Positions 34,349-44,589 of a DNA stretch of 51,283 nucleotides are shown here, in pieces (the first letter of the stretch is position 1; each line of letters begins with the position of its first letter). The notes below the pieces were generated by a model. The model did not search any database, was not told the origin of the DNA, and saw nothing but the letters and a program-made list of their open reading frames with translations. Origin of the DNA: an uncultured Caulobacterales bacterium (lineage in GTDB: Bacteria > Pseudomonadota > Alphaproteobacteria > Caulobacterales > Caulobacteraceae). The translations under genes were made by a program, and so were the position numbers. The DNA is taken from assembly GCA_903858185.1 (NCBI GenBank), contig CAIOHT010000116.1, positions 1 to 51,283 on the forward strand, given 5' to 3'.

Positions 34349-34363
34349 GTTCAGTGTATGTTC
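34349..34363. promoter_or_regulatory. LexA (SOS) box, alphaproteobacterial GTTC-N7-GTTC
   Basis: GTTC (34349-34352), seven bases (AGTGTAT), GTTC (34360-34363): an exact match to the direct-repeat LexA operator of Caulobacter and related alphaproteobacteria. It lies in the AT-richer leader between rnpB and mraZ, 157 bases before the mraZ start. By composition such a site is expected about once in a window this long, but rarely inside a 230-base leader. Confidence 0.5.
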
Positions 34364-34484
34364 TGTGAATTGTTTACGGGCGTTAACCAGTCGGTGCTGC
34401 GACACAGTTGTTTTCGTGAAGAAACGAGCCTCGGTGTCATTGCCACCCATTTCATCCCATGTTAACCCAGATGCTGTCGTCGGA

Positions 34485-34516
34485 TGGGGTCCGGCGACGT
34501 TGGGCGGGGATTGGGC
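34485..34516 (+). promoter_or_regulatory. TGGG repeats before mraZ (possible MraZ operator)
   Basis: TGGGG at 34485, TGGGC at 34501 and TGGGC at 34512 lie just before the GTG start of mraZ. MraZ represses its own operon through TGGG repeats about ten bases apart. Here the spacings are 16 and 11, so only the last pair fits, and the site is very close to the start codon. Weak evidence. Confidence 0.25.
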
Positions 34517-34519
34517 GAC

Positions 34520-34987
34520 GTGTTCCTGTCGACCTTTGACAAGCAACTGGACAGCAAGCGCCGCATCGTCGTGCCGCATGAGTTCCGTGCGGCCGTCGGC
34601 CAGCCCTTCGACGGCATCTTCTGTTTCCCCTCGATCGAAGCCGACTGCCTGGAGGGTGGCGGCAAGGCGTTGTTTGATCGTTACGTCGCACTGATCGAGG
34701 AGTTGCCCTTCGGTGACCCGCTGCGCTCGGCGCTCGAGACCAGCGTGTTCGGCGGTATGGCGAAACTGTCGTTCGACGACGCCGGCCGGATCACCCTGCC
34801 GCCGGCGCTGTGCGACATGGCCGGACTGTCCGACTGGGTGTCGGTCGTCGGCATGGGCGATCGGTTCCAGATCTGGACCCGCGACGCCTTCCAGGCGCAC
34901 CGCGCAGCAGCTCGCGAAACCGCCCGCACCGGCCTCATCGACCTGCGCGCCGCCCAGCGCGCCCGGCTGACGGGCGCCGCTGAATGA
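34520..34987 (+). CDS. mraZ: Transcriptional regulator MraZ
   Basis: AbrB-like DNA-binding regulator at the head of the dcw operon, 155 aa with two SpoVT/AbrB-type domains. The first begins [18 protein letters not shown], the second has [20 protein letters not shown]. The GTG at 34520 gives the standard family N-terminus (M-F-L-S-T). An ATG at 34484 in frame would add 12 residues with no family support. It overlaps rsmH by four bases. Confidence 0.95.
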   Translation: MFLSTFDKQLDSKRRIVVPHEFRAAVGQPFDGIFCFPSIEADCLEGGGKALFDRYVALIEELPFGDPLRSALETSVFGGMAKLSFDDAGRITLPPALCDMAGLSDWVSVVGMGDRFQIWTRDAFQAHRAAARETARTGLIDLRAAQRARLTGAAE

Positions 34988-35922
34988 CGGAGGCGCCGCA
35001 TCTCTCCGTCCTGCTCGACGAGGTGGCCCGGGTCCTCAAGCCCGGGCCGGGCGAGATCATCGTCGACGGCACCTTCGGCGCGGGCGGCTACGCTCGCGCC
35101 TTTCTCGATTCCGGGGCCCAGGTCGTGGCCTTCGATCGCGACCCGACCGCGCGCCGGTTCGCCGCGCCGCTCGAGGCCACCGGCCGGTTCAGGCTGATCG
35201 AGGCCCGCTTCTCCGAAATGGGCGACCATTTCGCCCCTGGCTCGGTGGACGGCATCGCCCTCGACATCGGCGTCTCGTCCATGCAGCTGGACGAGGCTGA
35301 CCGGGGCTTCTCCTTCATGCGCGACGGCCCGCTCGACATGCGGATGAGCGACACAGGTCCGACCGCCGCCGATCTGGTGAACACGCTGGAGAAGGACGAG
35401 CTGGCTCGGATCATCTGGCTGTACGGCGAGGAGCGAGAGAGTCGCCGCATCGCCTCGTTCCTGATCCGCCGTCGCGCCACCCAGCCATTCGAACGCACGC
35501 TCGACCTCGCCGAGGTGGTCGAAAAGGCCCTCGGTGGCCGTCGCGGCGCCAAGACCCATCCGGCCACCAAGGTCTTCCAGGCCCTGCGGATCGCGGTCAA
35601 CGAAGAGCTCGCCGAACTGGAGGCCGCCCTCGTCGTGGCGGAGAAAATCCTGAAGACCGGCGGCCGGCTCGCGGTGGTAACCTTCCATTCGCTTGAAGAC
35701 CGCATCGTGAAGGCCTTCTTCACCGCCCGGTCCGGCAACCTGCCGGGCGGCTCGCGTCATGCCCCGCCGGTAGCGGGCGGACCCGCGCCGACCTTCGCGT
35801 TGCCGTTCAAGGGCGCGATGGAGTCCGGCGACGCCGAACTCGCGGCCAACCCCCGCGCCCGTTCGGCGAAGCTGCGCGCCGGTGTGCGCACCGATGCGCC
35901 GGCCTGGAGGGACGCGGCATGA
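34984..35922 (+). CDS. rsmH: 16S rRNA (cytosine(1402)-N(4))-methyltransferase
   Basis: SAM-dependent methyltransferase (MraW) of 312 aa that modifies C1402 of 16S rRNA. Family motifs: [16 protein letters not shown] for SAM binding, [20 protein letters not shown], and the C-terminal [18 protein letters not shown]. It overlaps mraZ and ftsL by four bases each, which suggests coupled translation. Confidence 0.97.
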   Translation: MTEAPHLSVLLDEVARVLKPGPGEIIVDGTFGAGGYARAFLDSGAQVVAFDRDPTARRFAAPLEATGRFRLIEARFSEMGDHFAPGSVDGIALDIGVSSMQLDEADRGFSFMRDGPLDMRMSDTGPTAADLVNTLEKDELARIIWLYGEERESRRIASFLIRRRATQPFERTLDLAEVVEKALGGRRGAKTHPATKVFQALRIAVNEELAELEAALVVAEKILKTGGRLAVVTFHSLEDRIVKAFFTARSGNLPGGSRHAPPVAGGPAPTFALPFKGAMESGDAELAANPRARSAKLRAGVRTDAPAWRDAA

Positions 35923-36281
35923 TCAGGGCGCTGCTCAACCATCGCATTCGGGGCTTCCGGACCCTGAACATCGTGCTGGGCGCCACGCTGCTGATCCTGG
36001 CGATCAGCGTGAACCTGGCCAAGGCCATCGCTGGCCGCGAACGCAATGAAATCGGTCAGGTCGAAGTCGACATGAACAAGGAGCGCAAGCGCATACGCCT
36101 GCTTGAGGCCGAGGTCGCGCACCTCGAGCAGCCCGAGCGGCTCGAGCGTCTGGCGCGGGCTCATCTCGACCTGGAGCCGCTGGCCGCGCGGCAGGAAGCG
36201 TCTGTCGACACCCTGTCCACGGTCGCGGCGCGTGAGCCCCGGCCACAACCCGTCTCTACTGCAAGCGTCGCGATCCCATGA
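35919..36281 (+). CDS. ftsL: Cell division protein FtsL
   Basis: A 120-aa bitopic divisome protein, with a single hydrophobic segment (about 16-35; [20 protein letters not shown]) followed by a short periplasmic coiled coil ([20 protein letters not shown]) and a Pro-rich tail. The sequence family is fast-evolving; the call rests on size, topology and position between rsmH and ftsI. It overlaps ftsI by four bases. Confidence 0.88.
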   Translation: MIRALLNHRIRGFRTLNIVLGATLLILAISVNLAKAIAGRERNEIGQVEVDMNKERKRIRLLEAEVAHLEQPERLERLARAHLDLEPLAARQEASVDTLSTVAAREPRPQPVSTASVAIP

Positions 36282-38035
36282 GCATCGCCGACCTCGCCCC
36301 GCAAAGGTATCCGCCCTTCTGGCGCTGGATCATCGAGCATGTCTGGCGGATCGAACATGCCTTCGAGCGGGCCCACGCGGATGGTCGCGCCGAGAATGAC
36401 ACCCGAATTCGTATTTTTGTGGTGCTGGCCGTCTTCGCCCTGGTGTTCTGCGTCATGGCCGGCGGCGCTGTGTGGTCCGCGACGCTGGCCCAGTCGGGCC
36501 GGACCGGCGGAACGGCAGTGGGCGTACCCGAGCGGGCCGACCTCGTTGATCGCGAGGGCCGGCTGCTGGCGGTCAATCTGGTCCACTATTCTCTGTCGCT
36601 GGACCTGAAGGATGTCTGGAGCAAGCGCGAGACCCGCGCGGGCCTTCTCGCCGCCCTGCCGCAACTGACACCGGCGCAAATCGACCGGGCCCTGGCGGCA
36701 AAGAAGCGCGCTTTCCTGGTCGGCGGCCTGACACCGGCCGAGCGGGCCCGCGTGCATGAGCTGGGCCTGCCGGGGATCATCTTCGAGCCGGAGGAACGCC
36801 GCGTCTATCCGCTCGGCGGCCTTGCCGCCCACTTCATCGGCTACACGGAAAAGGGTGGTGAGAGCCTCGCCGGCGCGGAACGGGCGCTCCAGGACGACAT
36901 CCTCAAGGCCGGCGCGGCGGGCAAGCCGGTGGCGCTGTCGATCGATGTCAGGGTTCAGGCCGCGCTCGAGGAAGAGCTGGCGCTCGCGGCGGCGGAGTAC
37001 AAGCCGAACGGCGCCGTCGGCATCATCACCAACGTTCATACCGGCGAGATTGTCGCCATGGCCAGCTGGCCGGACTTTGATCCGAACTTCCAGCAGCGCG
37101 CCACAGCGGACCAGAAGCTGAACCGCGCCGCCGCCTCCGTGTTCGAGATGGGCTCGACCTTCAAGGCCTTCACCGTGGCCATCGGTCTCGACACGCGCGT
37201 GGCGAAGCCGGACTCGACCTACGACGCCCGTACGCCGCTGAAGATGGGCTATCGCACCATCCACGACTATCACGGCGAGAACCGCGTCCTGACCTTGCGC
37301 GAGGTGTTCAACCACTCCTCCAACATCGGTACGGCGCTGCTGGCGCATGCGATCGGCAATGAGCAGCTGGCGCGCTACTTCGCCGCGTTCGGGCTGACCC
37401 GCCGGGCCAAGGTCGAGCTGATCGAGTCGGCCCGACCGCTCACGCCGAAGAAATGGGACGATGACGACATCGCCAGCGTCTCCTTCGGCCACGGCATCAA
37501 CGTCTCCCCGCTGACCCTGGCCCAGGCCATGGGCGCCATTCTCAATGGCGGGCAGATGATCCCCCTGACCATCCGCAAGGTCGCCGAAGGTTACCGGCCG
37601 CAAGGCACGCGGGTGGTTTCGGAGGCCACGACCCTGTCGATGCTGCAGATCATGCGCGGCAATGTCGTGGGGGGCACCGGCCGCAAGGCCGAGGCGGCCG
37701 GCCTGTCCGTTGGCGGCAAGACCGGCACCGGCGAGAAATGGGATGGCGCCATCAAGCGCTACAGCTCCTACAAGCAGGTCGGGTCCTTTGCGGCTGTGTT
37801 CCCGACAGACGGTCCGGTCGAGGCCGAGCGCTACTTTGTCCTTGTTCTTCTGGATGAGCCCAAGGGCGCCGTCCGCACCGGCGGCTGGGTCGCCGCGCCT
37901 GCGGTGGGCCGCACCATCGACCGTGTCGCGCCGTTCCTTGGCGTGCAGCGCCGCCTGACGCCGGCGCCCGGCGCGCCGACCCTGATCGCCGCCCGCGCGA
38001 CGGTGGCGACCCCGACGGCGGAGGCCGGTCTGTGA
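36278..38035 (+). CDS. ftsI: Septal peptidoglycan transpeptidase FtsI (PBP3)
   Basis: Class B penicillin-binding protein of 585 aa that cross-links peptidoglycan at the division site. One hydrophobic segment near 50-70 (RIRIFVVLAVFALVFCV). The dimerisation/pedestal domain follows (VPERADLVDREGRLLAVNL). The transpeptidase domain has the SxxK motif GSTFK with nucleophile Ser293, SSN (in HSSNIGT) and KTG (GGKTGTGEK). The end is an Ala/Pro-rich tail. Start ATG overlaps the ftsL stop. Confidence 0.96.
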   Translation: MSIADLAPQRYPPFWRWIIEHVWRIEHAFERAHADGRAENDTRIRIFVVLAVFALVFCVMAGGAVWSATLAQSGRTGGTAVGVPERADLVDREGRLLAVNLVHYSLSLDLKDVWSKRETRAGLLAALPQLTPAQIDRALAAKKRAFLVGGLTPAERARVHELGLPGIIFEPEERRVYPLGGLAAHFIGYTEKGGESLAGAERALQDDILKAGAAGKPVALSIDVRVQAALEEELALAAAEYKPNGAVGIITNVHTGEIVAMASWPDFDPNFQQRATADQKLNRAAASVFEMGSTFKAFTVAIGLDTRVAKPDSTYDARTPLKMGYRTIHDYHGENRVLTLREVFNHSSNIGTALLAHAIGNEQLARYFAAFGLTRRAKVELIESARPLTPKKWDDDDIASVSFGHGINVSPLTLAQAMGAILNGGQMIPLTIRKVAEGYRPQGTRVVSEATTLSMLQIMRGNVVGGTGRKAEAAGLSVGGKTGTGEKWDGAIKRYSSYKQVGSFAAVFPTDGPVEAERYFVLVLLDEPKGAVRTGGWVAAPAVGRTIDRVAPFLGVQRRLTPAPGAPTLIAARATVATPTAEAGL

Positions 38036-39495
38036 CCGCCTTGCTGTCCCGACTCATCGGCCGTGCGATCAGCCCGGACCCGCTGATCACGGGAGTCACC
38101 GCCGACAGCCGCAAGGTAACGCCCGGATGCCTGTTCGCAGCGCTGCCCGGATCGAAGGTTGACGGTCGCGCCTATGTCGAAAGCGCGGTCGCCTCTGGCG
38201 CCGCCGCCATCCTCGCGCCCGATGATGTCACCCACCCTGCCGTCCCGGTCATTCATGAGCCGGACCTGCGCCGCGCCTACGCCCTCGCCGCCGCCGCCTT
38301 CCATGGCGCGCAGCCGGCGACTTGCGTCGCGGTGACCGGCACCAACGGCAAGACCTCCGTCGCCACCTTCTGCCGTCAGATCTTCGCCGCCCTGGGCCAC
38401 AAGGCCGCCAGCATGGGCACGCTGGGCGTGACCGTTTCGGCGCCCGGGGTTGCGGATATCCAGATCACCCCGCCGGGCCTGACCACGCCCGACGCCGCCG
38501 ATGTCGCCGCCCTGATGGCCGGTCTGGCCGCTGATGGCGTGACCCATGTGGCGCTGGAAGCCTCATCGCACGGCATTGACCAGCGCCGTCTGGACGGGGT
38601 CCGGCTGACCGCTGCCGGCTTCCTGAACCTGACCCAGGACCACCTCGACTATCATGGCACCATGGGCGTCTACCGGGCGGCCAAGCTGCGCCTGTTCGAG
38701 ACACTTCTGCCCGTCGGAGGCGCTGCGGTCCTGAATGCGGACAGCGACCAGTTCGGGACCTTCGAGGCCGCCGCGACGGCCGCCGGCCATCCGGTGATTT
38801 CCACGGGTGAAGCGGGCAGCGGCCTGCGCCTTCTGTCCCGTCACCTGACCGCTGACGGCCAGGCCCTTTCCGTCGAGCATGACGGATGCGTGCACGAGGT
38901 TCGCCTGCCGCTGGCGGGCGCCTTCCAGGCGGACAACGCGCTGGTTGCCGCCGGTCTCTGTATCGCTACCGGCGAGGAGGCAGGCCCGGTGCTCAAGGCG
39001 CTGGGACATCTGAAGGGCGCGCCGGGCCGCCTGCAGCATGTCGGGGCCGGTCCGCGAGGCGGCGAAGCCTATGTCGACTATGCCCACACGCCAGACGGAC
39101 TGGAGACGGTGCTGAAGGCGCTGCGTCCGCACACCGAAGGGCGGCTGATCGTCGTGTTCGGCGCAGGTGGCGACCGCGACCGCGGCAAGCGGCCCCAGAT
39201 GGGTGGGATCGCAGCCAGGCTGGCCGATATCGCGATCGTCACCGACGACAACCCACGCACGGAAAGTCCCGCCGCGATCCGCGCAGAGATACTCGCCGCG
39301 GCGCCCGGAGCTCGCGAGGTCGGTGACCGCCGGGAAGCCATTCGCGCCGCCGCATCGCTTCTGGGCAAGGGCGACGTGCTCGTCGTTGCCGGAAAGGGGC
39401 ATGAGCAGGGGCAGCTGGTTGCGGGCGTGAACCATCCGTTCGATGACGTGACCGAGACCGCCGCAGCGCTGGGTCAGGAGAGGGTCCATGACTGA
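38032..39495 (+). CDS. murE: UDP-MurNAc-tripeptide ligase MurE
   Basis: Adds the third residue to UDP-MurNAc-L-Ala-D-Glu; 487 aa. The ATP site is TGTNGKTSVATFC. The motif DDNPRTE (around 405) is the signature of enzymes specific for meso-diaminopimelate, so the cell wall is of the meso-DAP type. GTG start overlapping the ftsI stop, and an eight-base overlap with murF. Confidence 0.96.
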   Translation: MTALLSRLIGRAISPDPLITGVTADSRKVTPGCLFAALPGSKVDGRAYVESAVASGAAAILAPDDVTHPAVPVIHEPDLRRAYALAAAAFHGAQPATCVAVTGTNGKTSVATFCRQIFAALGHKAASMGTLGVTVSAPGVADIQITPPGLTTPDAADVAALMAGLAADGVTHVALEASSHGIDQRRLDGVRLTAAGFLNLTQDHLDYHGTMGVYRAAKLRLFETLLPVGGAAVLNADSDQFGTFEAAATAAGHPVISTGEAGSGLRLLSRHLTADGQALSVEHDGCVHEVRLPLAGAFQADNALVAAGLCIATGEEAGPVLKALGHLKGAPGRLQHVGAGPRGGEAYVDYAHTPDGLETVLKALRPHTEGRLIVVFGAGGDRDRGKRPQMGGIAARLADIAIVTDDNPRTESPAAIRAEILAAAPGAREVGDRREAIRAAASLLGKGDVLVVAGKGHEQGQLVAGVNHPFDDVTETAAALGQERVHD

Positions 39496-40879
39496 ACCAC
39501 TCTGGACCTCAGATGACATCGCTGCAGCGACAGGCGGGCGCGTTGTCGGCCGTCCGTTCCGGGCGACAGGCGTGTCGATCGACAGCCGCGCCGTCGATCC
39601 GGGCGATCTGTTCGTCGCCCTGACCGGCGAACGGGACGGCCATCTGTTTACGCCCGGCGCGCTCGCCGCTGGCGCCGCTGGCGTGTTGGCGTCCAAACCC
39701 GTCGACGGCCCGCATGTTCTGGTGCGCGATACGCTGAAGGCGCTGGAAGCGCTGGGAACGGCCGCCCGTGACCGGTCGCTGGCCAAGCGGGCCGCGGTGA
39801 CCGGCTCAGTCGGCAAGACCAGCGTCACCCAGGCCATCGCGGCGGGTCTCGCCGGAGCGGGGCGCTGGCACTCGTCGGTCAAGTCCTACAACAACCACAT
39901 CGGCGTGCCCCTGACCTTGGCGAGGATGCCCTGGGCCACGCAGCGTGCGGTGTTCGAGATCGGCATGAATCACGCCGACGAAATCACGCCGCTCTCGCGG
40001 ATGGTCCGGCCTGAAGTTGTCGTGGTGACCACCGTTGGTCCCGTGCACACCGAGAACTTCGCCGATGGTGAGGCCGGTGTGGCGCGCGCCAAGGCCGAGA
40101 TTTTCGACGGTATCGAGCCTGGCGGCCTTGCGGTGCTGAATGCCGACAATCGCTGGTTCGACTTGCTCAGCCAGTCGGCCCGGTCGGCCGGCGCGCGGGT
40201 GGTGTCGTTCGGCAGTGGCGAGGCGTGTGACGCCAGGCTGGTCGACTTCCGGGCCGCCCACGGCGCCGCCAGCGTGCGGGCGGTGATCCACGGGGAACCC
40301 GTCGCCTATTCCCTGCTGCAGACCGGTCTCCACTGGGGTCTGAACAGTCTCTGCGCGCTCCTCGCGCTGGAAGCCATGGACGTCGATCGGGGAACGGCGC
40401 TGGACGCCCTGGCCGCCTTCGCACCGCTGGCCGGCCGTGGCGCCGAACGGACCGTGCGGATCGCCGGCGGCGCCTTTACGCTGATCGACGAAAGCTACAA
40501 CGCCAATCCAATCTCCATGGCAGCAGCGCTGAAAACCCTCGGCCTGCGCCAGGAACGTGGACGCCGGATCGTCGCGCTTACCGATATGCTTGAACTGGGT
40601 GTCGACGCGCTCGCCTTTCACGCAGCGCTGGCCGAGCCGATCGAGGCGGCGAACGTCGATCTGGTGTTCTGCGCCGGACCGATGATGAAATCGCTCTGGG
40701 ATGCCCTTCCGCCGACTCGGCGCGGTGGCTACGCGGAAGCTGCGGCGGATATCGCGCACGCGATCACTTCGGCGGTGCAGCCGGGCGATCTGGTGATGGT
40801 CAAGGGATCGAACGGAAGCCAGGCAAGCGCGATAGCCGCCGCCCTGGCCGCGCTCGATCATACGGGGGGAACGACCTGA
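39488..40879 (+). CDS. murF: UDP-MurNAc-pentapeptide synthetase MurF
   Basis: Adds D-Ala-D-Ala to the UDP-MurNAc tripeptide; 463 aa. The ATP-binding motif is [17 protein letters not shown] and the central domain has [13 protein letters not shown] and [10 protein letters not shown]. The C-terminal domain has the Mur signature [15 protein letters not shown]. It overlaps murE by eight bases and mraY by one. Confidence 0.96.
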   Translation: MTEPLWTSDDIAAATGGRVVGRPFRATGVSIDSRAVDPGDLFVALTGERDGHLFTPGALAAGAAGVLASKPVDGPHVLVRDTLKALEALGTAARDRSLAKRAAVTGSVGKTSVTQAIAAGLAGAGRWHSSVKSYNNHIGVPLTLARMPWATQRAVFEIGMNHADEITPLSRMVRPEVVVVTTVGPVHTENFADGEAGVARAKAEIFDGIEPGGLAVLNADNRWFDLLSQSARSAGARVVSFGSGEACDARLVDFRAAHGAASVRAVIHGEPVAYSLLQTGLHWGLNSLCALLALEAMDVDRGTALDALAAFAPLAGRGAERTVRIAGGAFTLIDESYNANPISMAAALKTLGLRQERGRRIVALTDMLELGVDALAFHAALAEPIEAANVDLVFCAGPMMKSLWDALPPTRRGGYAEAAADIAHAITSAVQPGDLVMVKGSNGSQASAIAAALAALDHTGGTT

Positions 40880-41979
40880 TGCTGCAATTCCTGGCCGAGT
40901 GGCGGGACTCCGTCCCGCTGCTCAACCTCCTGAAGTACCTGACGTTCCGGACCGGGATGGCGACGGCGACGGGCTTCATCATCGCCGTGGCGATGGGGTC
41001 GCGCTTCATCAACTGGATGCGCGCCAAACAGGGCAAGGGCCAGCCCATCCGCAAGGAAGGCATCGAACGCCACGTCCTCGAGAAGGCCGGCACGCCCACC
41101 ATGGGCGGCCTGATGATCCTGGCTGGCGCCATCGGCGGCACGCTGCTGTGGGCCAACCTGACCAACGTCTATGTCTGGGTCGTCCTGATGGTCACCGCCG
41201 GCTACGGCGTGCTGGGCTTCATGGACGACTACGACAAGGTCACCAAACAGACGACGGCGGGCGTCTCGGCGCCGGTCAAGCTGGTCATCCAGTTCGGCAT
41301 CGCGCTGGCCGCTGCGGCGCTGCTGATCTGGTTCGGCGGCAAGTCGCCCGAGGCGCCGGAGCTGTCGACCTCGGTGGCCTTCCCGATTTTCAAGAACCTG
41401 CTGATCAATCTAGGCTGGTTCTACCTGGCCTTCGCAGCCGTGGTGATCGTCGGCTTTTCCAATGCGGTGAACTTCACGGACGGCCTGGATGGCCTGGCCA
41501 TCGTGCCGGTGATGATCGCGGCCGCTGCGCTAGGCCTGATCGCCTACCTGGTCGGCAACTACGTCTTCGCCCAGTACCTGCAGGTCCATTTCGTGCCGGG
41601 CGTCGGGGAGGTGGCTGTGATCTGCGGCGCCCTGATCGGGGCCGGTCTCGGCTTCCTCTGGTACAACGCCCCGCCGGCCAAGATCTTCATGGGCGACACC
41701 GGCTCGCTGGCCCTCGGCGGGGCGCTCGGCGCGATCGCCGTGGCGACCAAGCACGAGATCGTCCTGGCGATCATCGGCGGCCTGTTCGTCGCCGAGCTGC
41801 TCAGCGTCATCATCCAGGTGGCCTACTTCAAGCGGACCGGCAAACGCATCTTCCTGATGGCGCCGATCCACCATCATTTCGAGAAGCTGGGCTGGCCGGA
41901 ATCGACGGTCGTGATCCGTTTCTGGATCGTCTCGCTGATGCTGGCCTTCATCGGCCTCGCCACGCTCAAGCTGCGCTAG
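40879..41979 (+). CDS. mraY: Phospho-N-acetylmuramoyl-pentapeptide-transferase MraY
   Basis: Polytopic membrane enzyme (366 aa, about ten helices) that makes lipid I from UDP-MurNAc-pentapeptide and undecaprenyl phosphate. Signature motifs: [40 protein letters not shown] and the triple-His loop [13 protein letters not shown]. It begins on the last base of the murF stop codon. murD follows after 18 bases. Confidence 0.97.
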   Translation: MLQFLAEWRDSVPLLNLLKYLTFRTGMATATGFIIAVAMGSRFINWMRAKQGKGQPIRKEGIERHVLEKAGTPTMGGLMILAGAIGGTLLWANLTNVYVWVVLMVTAGYGVLGFMDDYDKVTKQTTAGVSAPVKLVIQFGIALAAAALLIWFGGKSPEAPELSTSVAFPIFKNLLINLGWFYLAFAAVVIVGFSNAVNFTDGLDGLAIVPVMIAAAALGLIAYLVGNYVFAQYLQVHFVPGVGEVAVICGALIGAGLGFLWYNAPPAKIFMGDTGSLALGGALGAIAVATKHEIVLAIIGGLFVAELLSVIIQVAYFKRTGKRIFLMAPIHHHFEKLGWPESTVVIRFWIVSLMLAFIGLATLKLR

Positions 41980-41997
41980 GGAGACGACGGACCCGCC

Positions 41998-43413
41998 ATG
42001 ATCCCCATCCGCGGCTTCGAGGGACGCAAGGTCGCCGTGTTCGGTCTCGGCCGGACAGGGCTGACGGCCGCGCGCGCGCTCGTCGCCGGCGGAGCGCAGG
42101 TCGCGCTGTGGGACGAGAAGGCGGACAGTCGCGCCGTGGCGGCCGCCGAGGGCTTTGCGGTGGTCGATCTCAAGTCCGCTGACTGGTCGGACTTCGCCGC
42201 CCTGATGCTGTCGCCGGGCGTGCCGCTGACACATCCCAGGCCGAACTGGACAGTGGAGATGGCGAAGGCGGCCGGCGTCGAGGTGCTGGGCGACATCGAG
42301 CTCTTCGCCCGGACGGTCAATTCGGCGGCGGCGCACAAGCGGCCGAAGGTCGCCGCCATCACCGGCACCAACGGCAAGTCGACGACGACGGCGCTGCTCG
42401 GCCACATCTGCGGCAGCGCGGGACGCGACACCCGCGTCGGCGGCAACATCGGCGTCGGCGTCCTTGACCTGCCCGACATGCACGCCGGGGCGGTCTATGT
42501 GCTGGAAGTCTCGTCCTACCAGCTCGACCTGACGTCCAGCCTCAAGCCGGATGCGGCGGTTCTGCTCAACATCACGCCCGACCATCTGGACCGCCACGGC
42601 GGCATGGAGGGCTACGTCGCCGCCAAGCGCCGGGTGCTGCTGAACCAGACCAAAGGCGACACGGCGATCATCGGCGTCGACGACGCCTGGTGCCAGCGCA
42701 TCTGCACCGAGATCACCGCCGCCAATCACCGGACCATCTGGCCGATCAGCGCCAGCCGCTCCATGGGCCGGGGCGTCTACGCGATTCAGGGCGTCCTCTA
42801 TGACGCCACCGGCGACCGGGTCGTCGAGGTGGCGGACCTGCTGCGCGCCCGGTCCCTGCCGGGGCGACACAACTGGCAGAATGCGGCGGCCGCCTATGCC
42901 GCCGCGCGCGCAATCGGCGTGCCGGCCGAAGAGGCCGCTGAAGGCCTGATGACCTTCCCCGGTCTCGCGCACCGGATGGAAACGGTCGCGTCGATCGGCC
43001 GGGTCCGCTTCATCAACGACTCCAAGGCGACCAACGCCGACGCGGCCCGCCAGGCCCTGAGCAGCTATCCGCGCGTCTACTGGATCGCCGGGGGGCAGCC
43101 CAAGGAGGGCGGCATCGCGCCGCTGGCCGACCTTTTTGGCCGGGTGGCCAAGGCCTACCTGATCGGCGACGGCGCACGCGACTTCGCGACCGTGCTCGAG
43201 GGCCGCGCGCCTTACGTCCAGTCCGGCACGATCGAGGCGGCGACAGCTGCGGCCTTCGCGGATGCCGAGGCGAGCGGCGAGGACGCCATCGTCCTGTTGT
43301 CGCCGGCCTGCGCCTCGTTCGACCAGTTCAGCGACTTCGAGGCCCGTGGCGAGGCGTTCCGCGCCGCTGTCGAGGCCCTGGAGCGGCCAGCTCTCAAGGG
43401 AGCCCGTGCGTGA
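41998..43413 (+). CDS. murD: UDP-MurNAc-L-Ala-D-Glu ligase MurD
   Basis: Adds D-Glu to UDP-MurNAc-L-Ala; 471 aa. N-terminal Rossmann-like motif VAVFGLGRTGLTAARAL, ATP site TGTNGKSTTTALLGHI, then LEVSSYQLDL, NITPDHLDRHG and the C-terminal NDSKATNADAARQAL. It overlaps ftsW by four bases. Confidence 0.96.
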   Translation: MIPIRGFEGRKVAVFGLGRTGLTAARALVAGGAQVALWDEKADSRAVAAAEGFAVVDLKSADWSDFAALMLSPGVPLTHPRPNWTVEMAKAAGVEVLGDIELFARTVNSAAAHKRPKVAAITGTNGKSTTTALLGHICGSAGRDTRVGGNIGVGVLDLPDMHAGAVYVLEVSSYQLDLTSSLKPDAAVLLNITPDHLDRHGGMEGYVAAKRRVLLNQTKGDTAIIGVDDAWCQRICTEITAANHRTIWPISASRSMGRGVYAIQGVLYDATGDRVVEVADLLRARSLPGRHNWQNAAAAYAAARAIGVPAEEAAEGLMTFPGLAHRMETVASIGRVRFINDSKATNADAARQALSSYPRVYWIAGGQPKEGGIAPLADLFGRVAKAYLIGDGARDFATVLEGRAPYVQSGTIEAATAAAFADAEASGEDAIVLLSPACASFDQFSDFEARGEAFRAAVEALERPALKGARA

Positions 43414-44579
43414 GCTACAGCCCCCATACCTTCCTGAGGTCCGACACCACGCCGCTGGGCAACTGGTGGTGGACCATGGACCGCTGGCTGCTGGGGACCG
43501 TGTTCGCCCTGATCGCCCTGGGCGTCCTGCTGTCGTTCGGCACCAGTCCGGCGGCGGCGTCGCGCCTGCACTATGACGACGCCTTCCACTTCGCGCTGCG
43601 CCAGACGATCTTCGGCGGCATGGCTGCGGTGCTGGTGATCGGCGTGTCGATGCTGGAGGCCAAGACCATCCGGCGGGTGGCCTTCTTCGTCTACGTGGCG
43701 ATGATCTTCCTGATGGCGGCGCTGCCGTTCATCGGGCACGAGGCCAAGGGCGCGACGCGCTGGATTCATCTGGCCGGCTTCACCCTCCAGCCCTCAGAGT
43801 TCATGAAGCCGGCGCTGATCGTACTGGTCGCCTGGATGTTCGCCGAGGGCCAGAAGGGCGAGGGCGTGCCGGGCGTGTTTATCGCCTTCTGCCTTTACCT
43901 GCTGGCGGTCGGCCTCCTGCTTAAGCAGCCTGACCTCGGCCAGACCGTGCTGATCACTGTCGCCTTCGGAGCGGCCTTCTGGATGGCCGGCGTGCCGATC
44001 AGCTGGATCATGGGGCTGGGCGCGACGGCTCTCGTTGGTCTGGGCAGCACCTATTTCCTGCTGCCGCACGTGCAGGCGCGGGTCGAAACCTTTCTCAGTT
44101 CGGACAAGGCTGACAAGCACCAGATCACTCAGGCATCCGAGGCCATCTGGGCGGGCGGCCTGTTCGGGCGAGGGCCGGGCGAGGGGGTGATGAAGCGCGG
44201 CGTGCCCGATATGCACACCGACTTCGCCTACTCCGTCCTTGCGGAAGAGTACGGCCTCGTCTTCTCGCTGGCCCTGATCGGGCTGTTCGCCTTCCTGGTG
44301 ATCCGGGGGCTCTACAAGTCCCTGCGGCTGTCGGACCCGTTCGAGCAGGTCGCGGCGGCGGGCCTGTTCGTCATTGTCGGCCTGCAGGCCCTGATCAATG
44401 TCGCGGTGAACCTCAACATGATCCCGACCAAGGGCATGACCCTGCCGTTCATCAGCTATGGCGGCTCCTCGATGCTGGCCATGGGGCTGACGCTCGGCAT
44501 GGCGCTTGGCCTGACCCGGCGCCGACCCGGCGCCTATACGCCCAGCGAGGGGCTCGCCCGCGCCGGCGCCTTCGCGTAA
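43410..44579 (+). CDS. ftsW: Septal peptidoglycan glycosyltransferase FtsW
   Basis: SEDS-family polytopic protein (389 aa, about ten helices) that polymerises septal glycan with FtsI. Motifs: GATRWIHLAGFTLQPSEFMK, KQPDLGQTVLI, and the C-terminal signature GMTLPFISYGGSSMLAMG. GTG start overlapping the murD stop. Confidence 0.96.
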   Translation: MSYSPHTFLRSDTTPLGNWWWTMDRWLLGTVFALIALGVLLSFGTSPAAASRLHYDDAFHFALRQTIFGGMAAVLVIGVSMLEAKTIRRVAFFVYVAMIFLMAALPFIGHEAKGATRWIHLAGFTLQPSEFMKPALIVLVAWMFAEGQKGEGVPGVFIAFCLYLLAVGLLLKQPDLGQTVLITVAFGAAFWMAGVPISWIMGLGATALVGLGSTYFLLPHVQARVETFLSSDKADKHQITQASEAIWAGGLFGRGPGEGVMKRGVPDMHTDFAYSVLAEEYGLVFSLALIGLFAFLVIRGLYKSLRLSDPFEQVAAAGLFVIVGLQALINVAVNLNMIPTKGMTLPFISYGGSSMLAMGLTLGMALGLTRRRPGAYTPSEGLARAGAFA

Positions 44580-44589
44580 GGACGGGTCC

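Noticed and set aside
34374-34387. CtrA site in TTTACGGGCGTTAACC upstream of mraZ
   Set aside because: The spacing is six bases. Isolated TTAAC half-sites at 34342, 34383 and 34462 alone are not persuasive.
34485-34516. Canonical MraZ operator
   Set aside because: TGGG repeats are there, but their spacings (16 and 11) and closeness to the start codon do not fit the known box; kept only as a low-confidence feature.
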